Shown piece by piece: positions 12,716 to 26,018 of a stretch of DNA of 64,000 bases. Numbering within the stretch: the first letter of the stretch is position 1; every line of letters starts with the position of its first letter. The DNA lies in the NCBI RefSeq assembly GCF_035083965.1, contig NC_089732.1, positions 13,068,924 through 13,132,923 on the forward strand, read 5' to 3'. A program made the translations under genes and the position numbers. Under the pieces are notes generated by a model. It saw only the letters and a program-made list of their open reading frames with translations, did not search any database and had not been told where the DNA came from. The stretch is from Branchiostoma lanceolatum (taxonomy: Eukaryota; Chordata; Leptocardii; Amphioxiformes; Branchiostomatidae).

Positions 12716-13581
12716 AGTCCCCCATGTATGTGCGCTTTACCACTCGTTTCCTTGGGTTGGTGGTGCCCATATTTGTCCGTCTTCCTTCGAAACAACGTTG
12801 AATGTAAAACATTTTAGTGTCCGTCTTATCAATATATTGATAGAACAATTATGGAATACTTTCGACCTTTAATATTCATATTAGATTTAGACAATTACAG
12901 ATAGGACAGCAAAAGAAAAAAGTTGTGGCGCTTTTATTCTACAGAAAAATGTACAGGTATGGCTAGGTCACGTTCGTCCTACGTCAGGAAGCTGTCTTAA
13001 GACAATCTTAGATGTGTCGTACTAAATAAAAATATCTTGTGACGAAAAGGGATCACAGACCCTTGTCAACGGTTGGTTCTGTGGACGAATCTGACGAATT
13101 CTTTACGGATATCACAACAAGACTGAGGTGGAATATTTGGACTGACTCTAGAAGAAGATACACTCCTTGCAACAAAGTAACTGTGGGTGACAGACACACA
13201 TACTTCCACTGACCCGGTACCGTGGCCAGACACATTTGTAAGACTACAAGGTCAGACACACGGACCCTAGGAGGAATTCTACAAGCTTGACGGTAACGTT
13301 ACGGTGCTTTTCTGTCAACAAATTCTCTAAATAGCTAGTTACGTTCGGTGACTGAAGAGCTTCAGGCAATACGGTATTTGAAAGATATGTCAACGAACTG
13401 AGACAAACCATAGTGCCATAGTTCACAGCATTCCTTTTTTCTTCAATTTATATTTTTCGGTCATTTCTTTTCTCGCATTTTCCTTAATATAGCTAGTGTA
13501 ACGTTAGCGCATAGTGAGAGAGGGCCCTCATGCAGTTGTGTTCTAAGATATGTCATCGAAGTGAACAAACACCATTGCAAT

Positions 13582-13585
13582 TGTG

Positions 13586-13641
<56 letters not shown>
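13582..13641 (+). repeat. (CT)n simple repeat
   Basis: About 60 bases of CT dinucleotide with one GCTC interruption near its start. There is no coding content. Confidence 0.95.
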
Positions 13642-14385
13642 AGTCTAGGAGGAAACTCTTAAAAGAGGGCTAGAAAATGAAAAACGTAGCCCACCCTGTA
13701 CATAATTAGTACAGTACCTTTAAATCATAGCTTGGTGTATCGCGGCATTCCTCTTTAATTCAATCTTTCTATCTGTCATTCCTACCTATTTCATATAATT
13801 TTCTTCTTTTTTTATTACAGTTTACAAGAATTTAATGAGTGGCTTTATTTTGATACCTCATTATAGGAACCATACAGACGGTACGTAGCAGTGTTAATGA
13901 TTGCATCAGAAACATTTTGCTGGTCTTATAAAAGACCACAGAATAAGATAGAACGTTTCGAGTACATGCCGTTTTCTAAGGAAAAATATATTTCGTTTGT
14001 AAAAACTAGACGCCAACTATCATGCCTAAATTGGACAAAATTGGCAGCTTTTGGATTAGATACTGTAGTACGAAAAAGACATGCGGAAATATCGTACGTG
14101 GAAATGACATTGTGTCTAAACAAGACTATATTTGTGGCTAAAATCACACTCACCCCCCTCCCCTTCCTTGGGGACTAAAAGGCGGGAAAAGGCAAAGGAA
14201 ACCAGAGTCTCATTATCGTACATTAACAAGACGGCGAGGAAAGGTTGATTATTTGGATTGGAACATAACCACGGGTCCTGCGAGAGACATCAACTCGTGA
14301 TGTGTGCAATTTACAAAACTGGAGGGAAAACTAGCTCCAAGATGGTGGACACTAAAATGTAAGCCATGTATTCTCTCCCCTTTTT

Positions 14386-14625
14386 TGAATATCAGGACAC
14401 GATGTTACATTTGTTAAAGATTTCAGAATTCTTGTCGAAACCGAAAATAAAGATTTTAAAGTTTTACATAATAACACATTTGGTCAAATTGCTGACTCTC
14501 TTTATTAGATATCAAGACACAATGTTACATTTGTTAAAGATTTCCTGGATACAGAATTCTTGTCGAAAAAATAAAGATTCTTAAGTTTTATCTAGAAAAC
14601 ATTTGGTCAAATTGCTGACATGTTA
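14386..14625 (+). repeat. Tandem duplication, two units of about 120 bp
   Basis: The block ATCAGGACACGATGTTACAT through 'acatttggtcaaattgctgac' occurs twice in a row, the second copy starting near 14510 with small insertions and deletions. There is no recognisable element or gene. It is an ordinary local duplication in intergenic DNA. Confidence 0.75.
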
Positions 14626-17104
14626 TACCTTTCATCAGCGATAGAGAAAGAAACCGTGATAGTCACATTCAGTATGTTTTTCTTTCTATAGGATTTTCTA
14701 TAGACATGCTTCGGAAAATTAGATTTGACGAGTCCTTAGATTTATGGATATTTTGGTTCTGGCTTTTCTAAATTTTGCTACGAAACATAATTTCATTGCA
14801 AATATAGTGCTTTGTGAAGGAATCAATGTTATTCATTCAAATATCCACTTTGAATCTTATATTTTCATGGTTTCCCTGGAAAGAGAAACTCCGGGAAGTG
14901 GAAAGACAACAGTTAGGAAAAAGATATCATTTTGTGTGATTTTCTTCATGGGAATTTTGTACATTTACATACACTTTTAAATTTCTCCCCATCAATAATA
15001 TGTCTCAATAAAGAATCACATTTTTATTGTAATTTGATATTAGAGCTAAAATCAGCCAACTATACCCCCGGCACCAACCTTATCAGGGAGTTCGATTCCT
15101 GGGAATCGAACCCTAAACCACGTATTGTATTAACGGTAATTACTCTACACACATACACAGTATCCGAACCACAATTCAGACCTAATTATCGGAAATACCT
15201 CTTAAATGATTTCCTGTAGGTAATTTTCTTTGCTAGTGTAATTGTAACTGCGTGGCCACTTCATTTCTACACTGTCTCTTTTATCATTAAGACAATTACG
15301 TCGAGAAGTACTTCATTATATCTCGCTACTTGGACCAATAATTGCGTTAATTAACTCGTTGTGGTCGAAAGCCAATTTGCGAGTAGAACGAGCGTGGCTC
15401 GTCATACTGTAAAGACTTGATGCGTCGTTTGCTACTGAGATAGGAGAGACATTTGTTGAGAAAATTGGAGACGAAATTGCAGGATGGATGACATGCGTAT
15501 AGTCCATTCTAATTATGTTGTACAAGCACTGAAATGATCTGTTACGTATAGATGGTTAGAAACTATATATAACTGGATTTCGAGATATTTTATCATTTCA
15601 AGATTGTCAGACTACGGTGCCACAGCAAGTTACTGATAACTGATAGTTGTTTTGTTTTTTTCACAGAAGAATATGTCTTGTATTGGTTTCATTGAAGCAT
15701 GGATACGTTTATGATATCATGATATATTCTTATGTTGTTTTAAGCTATGTCTTATTCTATCAAACACAACTTTCAAACAATAGTGGTGTCGTTAAAAAGG
15801 AAGCGTATTTTGTAAAGAGAAGCCGAATATGTTTTTATTGATGAAATTTCTCGCATTCTGAAGTAAAATATATTTTCATGTTATTCTATATCCTATGTCA
15901 TTCAGCACAGTGTTGCGGCCAAAACAATGAATATGAAATGATAAATATGTGTGTTCTGGGAAAAGAAGATCAGTTTTATCCTTTAAAAAAAATCAAGAAT
16001 ATCTTCCTTTAAAGCCTTCCGGGTAGGATTTAATTTTGTTTCAATTTTCCACCCTTCTCCTACCCCACAGATTCCTTTATGCTCCATCCCTTACGACTGC
16101 ATGCGTAGTCTGTGATGAAAAACTAACTACCTCGTCCCAATACCACTGTAATATTCTCCTAGGTTGTAAAATAAAACACTCTCCTCAAAAGATTGAATCC
16201 AAAAATAACGTTCCCCAACTTTACATACGAACGACCGCGCGTTTCTTTAACGTTATATTCCTTCACTGTGGCCACTGTGGGCAGTGAAAACGAATTGATG
16301 GACCTCGATGAAAAATCACAGGAGGACACTTGTAAAATCAGGCCGAGATTGGACCCATAAAGCCAGCCCGGGAAGAAGAAATTCCATTTCGCGGTTGGTT
16401 ACTCCCGCCCACCGGTAAGTGATGCCATCAGGGTGGCCACAAATTGGAAGGTAGTCGCCGAAAAGTTTTCCTTTTGTTTTATATTTTACAACTTCCTATC
16501 GTGCGTGCGCCGAGAAATAAAACTCTTGCTCGGATAACGATTTGGTGATTGTTGCAAAAGTAATCTTACATGAAATGAAGTCCTATAAAGTCGCCGACAT
16601 ACTTGGTATTTTTATAGATATAATAACATAGTCTCAAGGGTTTATGCGAACACAGTGGACAGTAAGACTACAAAGCGCCGCATAAAGCACTGATGAACCG
16701 CACCCTACATCTGCTTGGAGATTGATAATGACATAAACATTAATATAATAAACTATTTTTTAGAGACTACCAATCAGCATCTGTCCGTACACTGTAATTG
16801 TTCTTCCGCTTTATCACCATGACCTGCTTAGATTGTAAGAGCATCAAAAGGTATTTCATCCTTTCTTTATTTCTTTCTTTCTTTCATTCACTCAATCATT
16901 AGGAGAAAGTCCACTGGCCAATGTCTATCTTCTTGGAAGATATGTCTTATTGTTTCTACGGTGACATTTTCTTCATTAATGTCGACTTCCTTGAATAACC
17001 CCCAAGAAAAAAAACGCAGTTCATGTACGGTGCTTTAGTAGTGTACATATTACATTATACTATAATTTTAGCTTTCTTTACAGCCATGCGGTTATTCTGT
17101 ATTC

Positions 17105-17190
17105 ACAGGTTTGCGTAGCAAAACCTTAGTTGGATCCGTTGGCATGTGTGGTGGCCGCCATCTTGATTTTGTGACGTCGCAGGGTAGCCA
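17105..17190 (+). repeat. Dispersed repeat with GGTTTGCGTAGCAAAACCT end
   Basis: The sequence ACAGGTTTGCGTAGCAAAAC, then 'tgtgtggtggccgccatctt' and 'gtgacgtc', recurs in reverse orientation at about 42545-42628. This marks a dispersed, probably non-autonomous DNA transposon family. Its far end is not defined here. Confidence 0.6.
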
Positions 17191-17559
17191 TACCATTTCA
17201 TTGGGTAGCCATACCATTTTTGGGGGTCGCTAGCGTTCTCTCTATTTTTAACAAATCGACACACAACTATCACACATTCAACTCAAATAAGAAGAAAAAT
17301 CAATACCAATTCATATTTATAAAAAGACCCCGTAATCGCTAAACTAACATAGCAAACCTGAAGTATATGTAGCACAAATACTTAACTCTAGTTTCATCAT
17401 TCCTTCCCTCCACCTTTCAACGGTATGTCATTCTTTGACATCTTTCTTTTTTGTGTATATTTTTCTTCGTTCTTTTTTCTTTGTCCTGCTGCCTATTTCT
17501 TATCCATCGTTTTAATACCTGTGCCCTGTGGTATCTCATATCATTATTCTCCAATTTCT

Positions 17560-17870
17560 AACATTTTTCATCTGACACTTTGGACACATCTGAACTGAAT
17601 TTTACTGAAAAGTAAGTGCCATGATGAAGATGACTGGTGCTCATCGAAACGTCGGCTCTTGTGGTTGTGACTAAATACGTGGTTGTGAATAAAGAAATTG
17701 TGAAGGACACGAGCTTAAAGACCTTAAACAGTCGGGAAGCAGAGGCTAGTGCAAGGGACAGGACTGCTTGGAGGATCCTCCTGGAAAGCAAGGGGCCAGT
17801 TTCTGGCCTGAGCACGTAGGCAGGCAGGTAGTAGGCAGGCAGAATAAAGAAATTTGCAGTCCAATATCAC
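17560..17870 (+). mobile_element. Retroelement 3' tail fragment (Penelope- or LINE-type)
   Basis: The stretch carries a GATGAAGATGACTGG...CATCGAAACGTCGG segment, a near-hairpin seen at the 3' ends of many animal Penelope-like and LINE elements. A short open frame follows (17637-17819) with Arg-Asp-Arg-Thr-Ala-Trp-Arg, reminiscent of retrotransposon C-termini. No reverse transcriptase remains. The family assignment is uncertain. Confidence 0.4.
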
Positions 17871-18204
17871 CAACTAGCCTGTGTTCACACAAGCTCTCGG
17901 CCGGAGGTTACTGACCCCCACCCCGAGGCAGTTACAGGACCGGCCGGCCGCTAGGAGCGCGATTTGTCAGGCTGTATCACCAACGTGATGAAATTATTCA
18001 CAGACGAACATCACTGAGTTTCAAAACAACTGCAGAAGAAGACAGGTGGCGTTATTTTGGCGGGGTTTATTTTCTCTACGCGCCCTCGGCACGTCATGTG
18101 TAACGTTAGAAAATTGGAAAATTTTTACACGGAGAGGTCAGCGTAGTAACGCCCCCTCGGAATCGCCACTGTTTTCTCAGCCGCCGTGCCAGACGTCGCC
18201 AACA

Positions 18205-18278
18205 TCCCGCGAGATCCCGCGAGAGGCCACCCCAACTCCCGCGAGAGTTGACCCGAAGTCCCGCCGGATCTCGCGAGA
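18205..18278 (+). promoter_or_regulatory. Cluster of four CGCGAGA motifs
   Basis: TCCCGCGAGA occurs at 18205, 18215 and 18237, and the perfect palindrome TCTCGCGAGA at 18269. TCTCGCGAGA is an established element of CpG-island promoters, bound by BANP in mammals. The surrounding 18.0-18.4 kb is CpG-rich against an AT-rich background, yet no gene is recognisable beside it. It could be the promoter of an unrecognised transcript, or part of a repeat that happens to carry the motif. Confidence 0.5.
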
Positions 18279-19764
18279 GGCAACCCGAGAAGCGAAACGC
18301 AAAGGTAGCGGTAGCCGCTTGTAACAAGTTTTCCACACATCAGGCTTGAGATGAGATTCGGGCCATGGCGAATGATCGGTCAACTTTCACCTGTGCGTGT
18401 CACTTCGTGGCTGGATCGAATTCCTTCACAAGCTTTTAAAAGTCTCGTTTTTTGTCGCGCCTGTGTCACCGTCAACTGTGTGGTCTGTCAAATCGATGTG
18501 TCGTCTGTCAAATACAACATTTTTCATTGGCAATTGTCCAAAATATTGAAGTACGTCCCGGTGTGCATTACGGGGCTCTTAATTAATGTTAAGTCTTTCC
18601 CGTCGACACCGTATCTGGACTGACCTTCATTGCGGCGTTCTTTCATTGTGATACGCTTTTCCTTGCTCAAAATCTAGAAAAACATACCATGTTCAACTTT
18701 GATATGGTAAATTTATAGGTTACGTACATGTATACTACGGCGCATTGAATCGAGCGTGTGTAAAATATATGAGTCATATATAACTATTAGTATCTGCCCA
18801 ACAGATGATGATGATGATGATCCGTCTAACAACACGGAAATGTAGATATTGATGATCATTGATTCAGCTGTGTTCTAGCAGCAGAATTTCATGAATAATG
18901 TCAATGGACGTATATGATATATGTGTGGGCAAATCAAGATATTGAACAACGTATATTTCACCATGGGAGTCTTATATTTACATCTCGAGTTGTCACATTG
19001 TAACACGGTTTGTAGCCGAGTCTATTTATTGTTTCTTTGAAACAATGGCTCCATTGTCCTGTTGAAATGTTTGGCAGTAAAAAACAAGAAACCGTTGCCG
19101 AATGTTCACACCTGGTTTTTGGAAAGCCCGGAGTTGTACGTGTAGGTTGATTAATGTCCGTGCTGTCGAGAGGGGGGAATACGTCCCACCGCGCCTGGCA
19201 CGCCACGCCGCCGGGAGAGGTGTTCGTTACATTGCCGTCCAAATTTCTCCTTCGGCGCGGGGTGTTCCCTTGACTTTCGCAGCGGGGCGGCGATCCCTTC
19301 CCTCTATTCTTCATCTGCTTTGCGTTAACTGTAGCTTAACCGTGAGATCTTCTTCCTCGCTGTTTAAAAGGTTAGTTACCGACACCGCGACCGCTAAATG
19401 CTACATTTTACACTCCGCATTTCTTCCAGTCTACTGCCTAAAGAATTATCCACCGTAGAATGTTACGATCGTTTTAAACAACTGCGTAAACGACGAGATT
19501 CAAAACGGTTAGAAATCAAAGGTATCATATAATAGAGGTTACGATTAACATGTTGAAGTGATAATAATTTCTAAATTGGGAAGGCTTCGCGTGTCGAAAG
19601 GCTCTCCATCATGTTTTAAGCCCATCTGGACGAAATAAAGGAAAAATTTTGCACCCAATTGAGTCCATCACGGTATAAACGCCCGGGCTGGCACGCTATG
19701 TCAGTAAATCACTTCACCACATGAGAAGGGGGGGGGGGGAGGCTTTGTTGTTCAGATATAGCCT

Positions 19765-19860
19765 CGATGCCAGACTGTTTCAAGGGCCTACTGAGGCCAG
19801 CTCGTCGGGTCTACGGCCAACATGCCTCCAGGGAGATTTTACCACAGCCCCAACTTTAGC
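19765..19860 (+). repeat. Dispersed repeat, GACTGTTTCCAGGGCC family, copy 1
   Basis: Contains GATGCCAGACTGTTTCAAGG, a GCCAACATGCC block and a GGGAGATTTTACCACAGCCC block. The same order of blocks recurs near 34796, 36480, 37886 and 39783, and in reverse near 32420. It is a high-copy, non-coding element, probably a MITE. Confidence 0.65.
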
Positions 19861-22800
19861 TGGCCCTGGAAACAGTCTGCCATCCAGGCTATTTGGGCTG
19901 CTGAAAGAAAATGTAAGAACTGGCCAAATAAATTTACCAAAGCGAGTTTGATAGCCGGCCGGCCAATGTTGTTATATATTTGTAAGGCCCTCATTCTACC
20001 AGACGTCGACTGCAAACTCGCTCCGACCTTAATTGTACTCGTGTAACCGTTGACTTCACATTTGGAATACCATTTAATATGCGAAATTTGTCGTATTGCT
20101 AGCCAGAAAGAAACGTATACCGTCTGCTATGTCACTAACACAATGTACTACTACTACTGTCAGTGAGTCTTCAAACAGACCAGCACACATAATGCGCAAC
20201 AAAAGTAAAATATCAGTTTCAGGTTCAAAACAACAAGTTAAAAGTATCCAGACAAAACATTGGAAGGACTTGTTCATGAAATGTTCATTTCCGGGTTTGC
20301 ATCGGCTGTGTGTCGTTTGCGTCTTCGGTCGTTTTCACGGTTAACGAACACATTTAGAAATTGAAAGATTTTGCCTAAGTACGTCCATATATTGTTACAT
20401 GTATAATGAACTCCAAAAGCAAGACCAAAGCCGAACCATCCATACTTGACAATCTTTGAATCTATACATGGAAAAACGTTTAAAGTTGTCTTCTCTGAGT
20501 ACGTAGAAAGCACAAACCATTTAACCCCATGTTTAAAATAGCCAAGTTTCTAAGAATTATAAAATGCTCGTTGCCAAACATTGTTACTTTGTATATTGTA
20601 CAATTGTTGTGTAATAAAGTTCCTATGTGTTTTATAAATGGGCATACATAATAAAAGAAAAAAGCTGTGTGATGAAAGATTTTGAAAGAAATTCAGTATA
20701 CACTATACACTATACAGAATATACACGTTACAATTTCATATATAACCAACTGTCGAAGCATCCTATAATTACATAACGCCATTCGCAACAATGTATATGT
20801 AAATTCGTCTTAACCAAAAATAAATATACATGACACTACTATAAAAACATATTCAAGTTACTTAAATGAACACTTTCAGAATATCGCTTACATCCAATGT
20901 ATACACACTGTGTAGGCGGTTTTGATAGAATGCGGTTGGAACATATGCCTCCCATATGGTATATGCGATCATGGATATGTTTCATGTTACTAGCTTAAAC
21001 CTTATCATATTACAGATATTGTACCATTCTCATAGTGGGGAGTATATGTTTCTTCTTCTGGATACGTAAACGAGTCATAAAAATAAATATAAAAAATATG
21101 TTGAAAATTGATTTGAATGCTGTTACTGATACCGGGCCTTCATATTATGACACCTGTGAAAATATACAACCACGTGAGGGTTTAACATAGATGAATGTGA
21201 TATCACATGTTTATTAATCAAACTGTGCGGTATCATATCGAGTTCTTGGATGTTCATCGCCGATATTAAACCGTGCGTATTCTGTTGTATCATATGATAC
21301 GTGGACCATATGGCCCGGTTTCTTTAATACGCGGTGATATCGGTAGTAACGTCACGAAGCCGTTCAGAGAATTTTCATAGACATTTTTAAGGGTTTCCCA
21401 TTTTGGAAAATATTCTAGTTCGCCCTATTGAATATGATAGTCGCATATCTTAGTAGTTGTGTAATGCAAACTTGACTTACTTGCAAACTAGAGAGATATT
21501 GTTGTACCATAAATATGTAATGATATATGTTGATAGAGTTATTAGGACTCAAATGACTGTGTATCTCTGTTATATTGTATCTGACCCTTACCTCTTCCCT
21601 CATGACCTCAATTAAAAGCGGCCTGCGTGCCGATTTGAGCTTATCATGAATAAACAAAGGTTCAAACAAACAAATATATATACGAAAGAACGTATGGGTC
21701 ATAAACTTGATTCTTAGCATTTTGAGATTTTTCACAAGCGCCTTTGAATTCTGTTCGTTCGTAAAAAAAAAATTTATTTTTTGCCAACGTGAACTTGAAA
21801 TTTCTTCAGGTTCAAAATATTTCACATCAGCAAGAGGAACGTCAACATGTACATGTATTTGGATATAATGACAGAACGCAGAAGGTACGGTTTTTTTTTC
21901 ATAGAGTCCTTGTGCACATAATTGAGGAAAGCTCCCCATGTGTTTATGGACATATATCTTTCTCATCGGAATGTTACAGATACGTGGACATGTCAGTTAA
22001 TAGTGCCCTCATCCAAAGGCAACGACAAGCTACCGATTCTGGTATGTGCCCTACGTAACTCTCGCTGCCAGTGCCTTTTTATACATCTGACACTGTAATA
22101 GATATATCATAAGATATACGTGTAACTGTGGTGTTGATATGATGTATTGAAGATGATATGATATCTTTGGACGTATACGTATCTGAGATGACCATGGTCA
22201 ACGTATATCAATGAGTTGTTAGTATTTTTGCACGAAGACAATGCTAGCGGACTGATATTGTTGGTCATCAGTTCGTATCATGAGATTCTGTTTTGATCGC
22301 ACCTTATCGTGTAGTACGACTGAAACCATCCTCAGAGCTTTATCTTGGACACTTGTAAACGGATGCCGGGCACAAATTAGAACCAGACTTCTGTAAAACA
22401 ACCCACCAACGATCACCACCCACCAACAGCTGATTCCCACAAGATTTTCTCATATCTAAGTAACTTTCCAGACATTTTTGTGACATAGTTATCCATACCT
22501 ACCGTTGTAATTCACGTTAATATTCCGAATGAAAACGAATATATACGAAGTTGCACGAAGATGTGCCGAGAATGGCCTGTCGTCCTTGCGGTTATCTGTT
22601 CCTAGATCGTCTGCTAAACAGGAGATAATTGAATTTTCCCCGAGCCCCCTTCGATCTCGCACAAAGACCTAGCTTTGGATAGACGGACGGTTTGAGTGAG
22701 ATAAAGGAGGTCATTACACAAAGGTAAATAAACATTAGGGCGAGTTGTTTCTATAATTTAACCACGAGTCTTTGATACGAGGATGGTTCGACTTCTTTCC

Positions 22801-23159
22801 GTCTGGAACAACTTGTGGGTCTTAATTAAGATGATCTTTAAAAAAGCACGATTTCTTACAACAAAGGATTCGTGTCTTTTATCCCGTTACTATTATGCCA
22901 CGTTCACAAATAGATTTTGTGAAATATTTCCGTGTCTGTTGTGCTGAATTGTACCAACTGCTTGACTGTATAGGACTGAAAATGCTCCTGATCAACTGTA
23001 TCAATTACAATGCCATTTTTACCATTGTCTTCTGGAATTGTAGTGCCTTTCTGTGTGTGCAACTACCACAGAGATTTAACCTGAAATACTGCCGATTCTG
23101 CTCGTCAAGTAGTAAAAACATTTACTCGTGTATACTCCAAGATTGATATCAGTGAACAC

Positions 23160-23235
23160 TTAAAGGCGACCAAAGCGATATTAGGGCCAAAAAAAATGGA
23201 AATAAAAATATGCTGCAACATTACTTTGAACTAGC
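23160..23235 (+). repeat. Partial TTAAAGGC-ended MITE
   Basis: TTAAAGGCGACCAAAGCGAT and 'attagggccaaa' match the ends of the complete copies at 29814-30176 and 38779-39008. Only the left end is recognisable here. Confidence 0.6.
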
Positions 23236-24801
23236 TCTTTTAACTGTTTCTTCAGACCAAGGACATTATAATGTCCTTGTTCAGACCGAGAGTTTGTCTC
23301 AATCAATCGAGTCAAAAATGCATTCATATATTCAGCCATTCATTTCTAGTACCTCAGTATGTTATGTGTGACATCTGTCAGTCTTATGAATATATGGAGG
23401 TCACGGACCAGGCGATATATATCTTCGTACATGTGTATCTTTGGTATGCCCGTATACCATATGCCGAATACCAGTACGTGGGTCAGGGGTCTAAATGTGG
23501 TGCACCCAACCACGGTAAAAGTCATGTTGATTTCACGCAGTTGGAGAAGCAAGTGTTCACATGAAAACTAGGTTGATTTCATGCAGTTTTAGGAGTGAAA
23601 TCGACATGAAACAAAATATGTAATACATATATTGTTTCTTGGAGCTAATAAAGTGTTCTCATACCCAGTATGAAACTTTCATTTTCTTCCTTTCAGGAAA
23701 AACGTAACAGCATTTGAGTGGTGTTGGTTCACATAAAGCAAGCTAAACTAAACCATTCTAAGAGAATAGACTCGATATCTGTCCTAAAAATTTCAAGAAC
23801 CATATTTTAAAAAAAATGATCGTAAATGTCTTTTGTTCAACACATTCTTATTACTTTCCGTTAAATGTTTTGTATTCTACAACTAACTGAAGCAATCGAT
23901 ACAATTATTGGTACTATCCAAGTTGCAATTTCCAAAAGGCTTTTGGCGCTTGGCAAATCTCTATTGACAACCCACACTACTTTAACACAAATTTTGTTTT
24001 ACAACAACGAACTATAAAATTCGGTGTAGTCGTGTTACGATTGGTCGTTGACAATCGCAGCTACTTAAAGACAAATAAAACCCAACAAAGTCTGGTTGAA
24101 ATATTCAACTTGTATTAGACATTGAATGTCATATGTTCAAAATGAACATTGTCAGAAGTAGTAACATTAAATTTCTCTTATGATATCGTATCAAACATAA
24201 CAATCGCTGCCATACCACATGAAATCTATCCAGTTGCTGGACATGAACACAATTTTACAAAGCCGTAAGTTATAACGTTATACAAAGCAGTTGTAACGGA
24301 AAAGTTTTTTGAACATTATTCAAGAGCGCCCCCAACGGTTAAGGCACAACATTGCATGTCGATGTATGGAAGTACCGACAATTGGTAAAATCTATAATTT
24401 CTTTGAATAAAGTAATACAGTTTGCTAGCCTCATCGCAGAATAAAAATATTCAGCTAGTCCGTGTATAGTACAGAACAAAAAGACAGAAGAATTATATAA
24501 ACAGATGCCCCCATTTCAACTTGTCTTCATATTTATCCATTCTGCTTGTACATACTTGAAAGAACAGAAAACATGTTGGTTTAAGTTTGAAAACATCGAG
24601 CATTTTTCAGAATCACAAACGAGAAGCTTTTAAGAACAATAAAAGTGAACATGGAACAATACCAGCAACAGTAATCTTTAGAGGTAAAACATTCTGACAG
24701 TGAAATTTTCATTGATTGTTCCTTTGGTTCATTCTGCACTTGAAGTGTCAGAGGAAGGTCTTTAAGACGCGGACATGTCATAATCTTATAAAATGCCAGT
24801 T

Positions 24802-26018
24802 CTAGAGATCTCTTGCCATGATGGCTTCGACAGAGAACGGTAGCAAGGGGCGAGGTAGCGACCTACTTGCTGGTGAGTCGGCCGGCGGCCGCGGCGCTCT
24901 TTCGTCCTCCCGGTGTTGAAATGGCGACGGTTTTGTGACTGGATGTCCTGTGACAGTCTTTGAAATCCCCTTGGAGTTACTGTTTTGGTCGTGCAACAGG
25001 TATGGGTGTTGTTGTGGTGAGTTTTCACTGGTTTCTTGGTCCGAATTCGATGCGACTTGGGTCTCGTCCCGTCCTACGGTCGTCGTCGGGTCGTCCTCGT
25101 CACACGGTCGTTCTTCTTCGACGATATCGAACCGAAAGGACAGTCCGGCTCGGTGGTGGGTTTCACCGTTCCGAACATTGCCGAAGTCCGTCTCGGGGAT
25201 GACGATTTCGCGAGGAGAGAGAGATTCGGTGGAGGAAATGTCGTCCGAATGTCTGCGAACGAGTCGTGGCCGTTTCACGATCGTTTCAGGACTTGAAGGC
25301 GAGTGATCTTGCTCGAGATACGACGGTTCTTGTTTAATCGTGTCGAAGTCGGGAGTCTTCGACGACTTTCCACCGTTTTTATTTGGAGGAGAAAAAGCCG
25401 ATTTCTGCGCGGTAAGATCTTCGAGACCTCGTAACATTCTGTGATCGAGGCGAGTGGCCTTTCCGTTGGTTGTCTGTCCGTTAAGCCGTTTCCAATGGTT
25501 TGGAGCCGTGCAGAAGTTTCTTGCCAGGTTTTGGTACACAGGGCGAAGCTTTGCCGCGTCCCCGATGGAATGTCCAAGGTGGTTGCCGCCGTGTAGTAGA
25601 GGAAGCCCGGGGTACACCGACACGCCGCTGAAAGGTTGGCCGGTGAAGAGAGGGCTTATCCCCGCCGCCACTTTCTCCAACGCCCGGTCTAGGTCCCCGC
25701 CACAGCCTTGGAGAATGAGCTCGAGGAAACTCGGGTTGACGTGAGGGAAGGCGCGCACGAGGAACTCTCGCGGGGAGGTGCAGCTTCCCCCCGGCAAGGT
25801 CACCCCGCTCGGTACGGTCAGCCCCACGGGGAGACAGAACCCGTTGGTGGCGAAGAGATGCTGGGCCCGCCGCGCCTCCTGTTCCCGCTCCCGCTCCAAC
25901 ATGGCCGCTTCCAGCTCCTTGTCGCAGAAGGCTCGACGTTTCCTCATTCGTTCGCTCACTTCTGGCGATAGAAGGAAGTAACTGCTCGTGTCCGGGTCGT
26001 TTCTACCCACACGGAGTC
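24802..26018 (-). CDS. DMRT2: DMRT2-like transcription factor, coding exon 2
   Basis: This is the second coding exon of DMRT2. The acceptor TTTCTAG (read on the minus strand) ends at 26019; the first bases GA complete the Gly codon begun by exon 1, and the frame runs to TAG at 24804-24802. The predicted protein is about 561 residues. Residues about 178-200 contain SERMRKRRAF..KELE..MLERE, a block diagnostic of DMRT2 downstream of the DM domain in vertebrates. Residues about 238-274 read SPREFLVRAF, FLELILQGCGGDL, RALEKVA, which fits the DMA (CUE-like) motif of the DMRT3 and DMRTA proteins; vertebrate DMRT2 is not known to me to have it. The C-terminal half is Ser-, Pro- and Arg-rich and not recognisable. 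The first in-frame GTG at 26010 is not a start; the splice site fixes the boundary. Confidence 0.9.

Larger units (their letters stand above)
10570..24801. other. DMRT3-DMRT2 intergenic region, no recognisable gene
   Basis: About 14 kb between the 3' ends of the two DMRT genes. No open frame shows a recognisable domain or matched splice sites. It contains a GA-rich and a CT-rich simple repeat, a short tandem duplication near 14.4 kb, a retroelement 3' tail near 17.6 kb, a CGCGAGA motif cluster near 18.2 kb and pieces of dispersed repeats. The rest is AT-rich sequence in which I see nothing specific. The 3' untranslated regions of both genes are included at the two ends. Confidence 0.55.

Noticed and set aside
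12403-12848. Long Ser/Leu-rich and Arg/Glu-rich open frames
   Set aside because: They arise from the GA dinucleotide repeat and shift freely between frames.
15090-15111. Perfect 10-bp inverted repeat GTTCGATTCC with a 2-base centre, resembling a B box
   Set aside because: No A box, no SINE tail and no terminator nearby; one such palindrome is expected by chance in this length.
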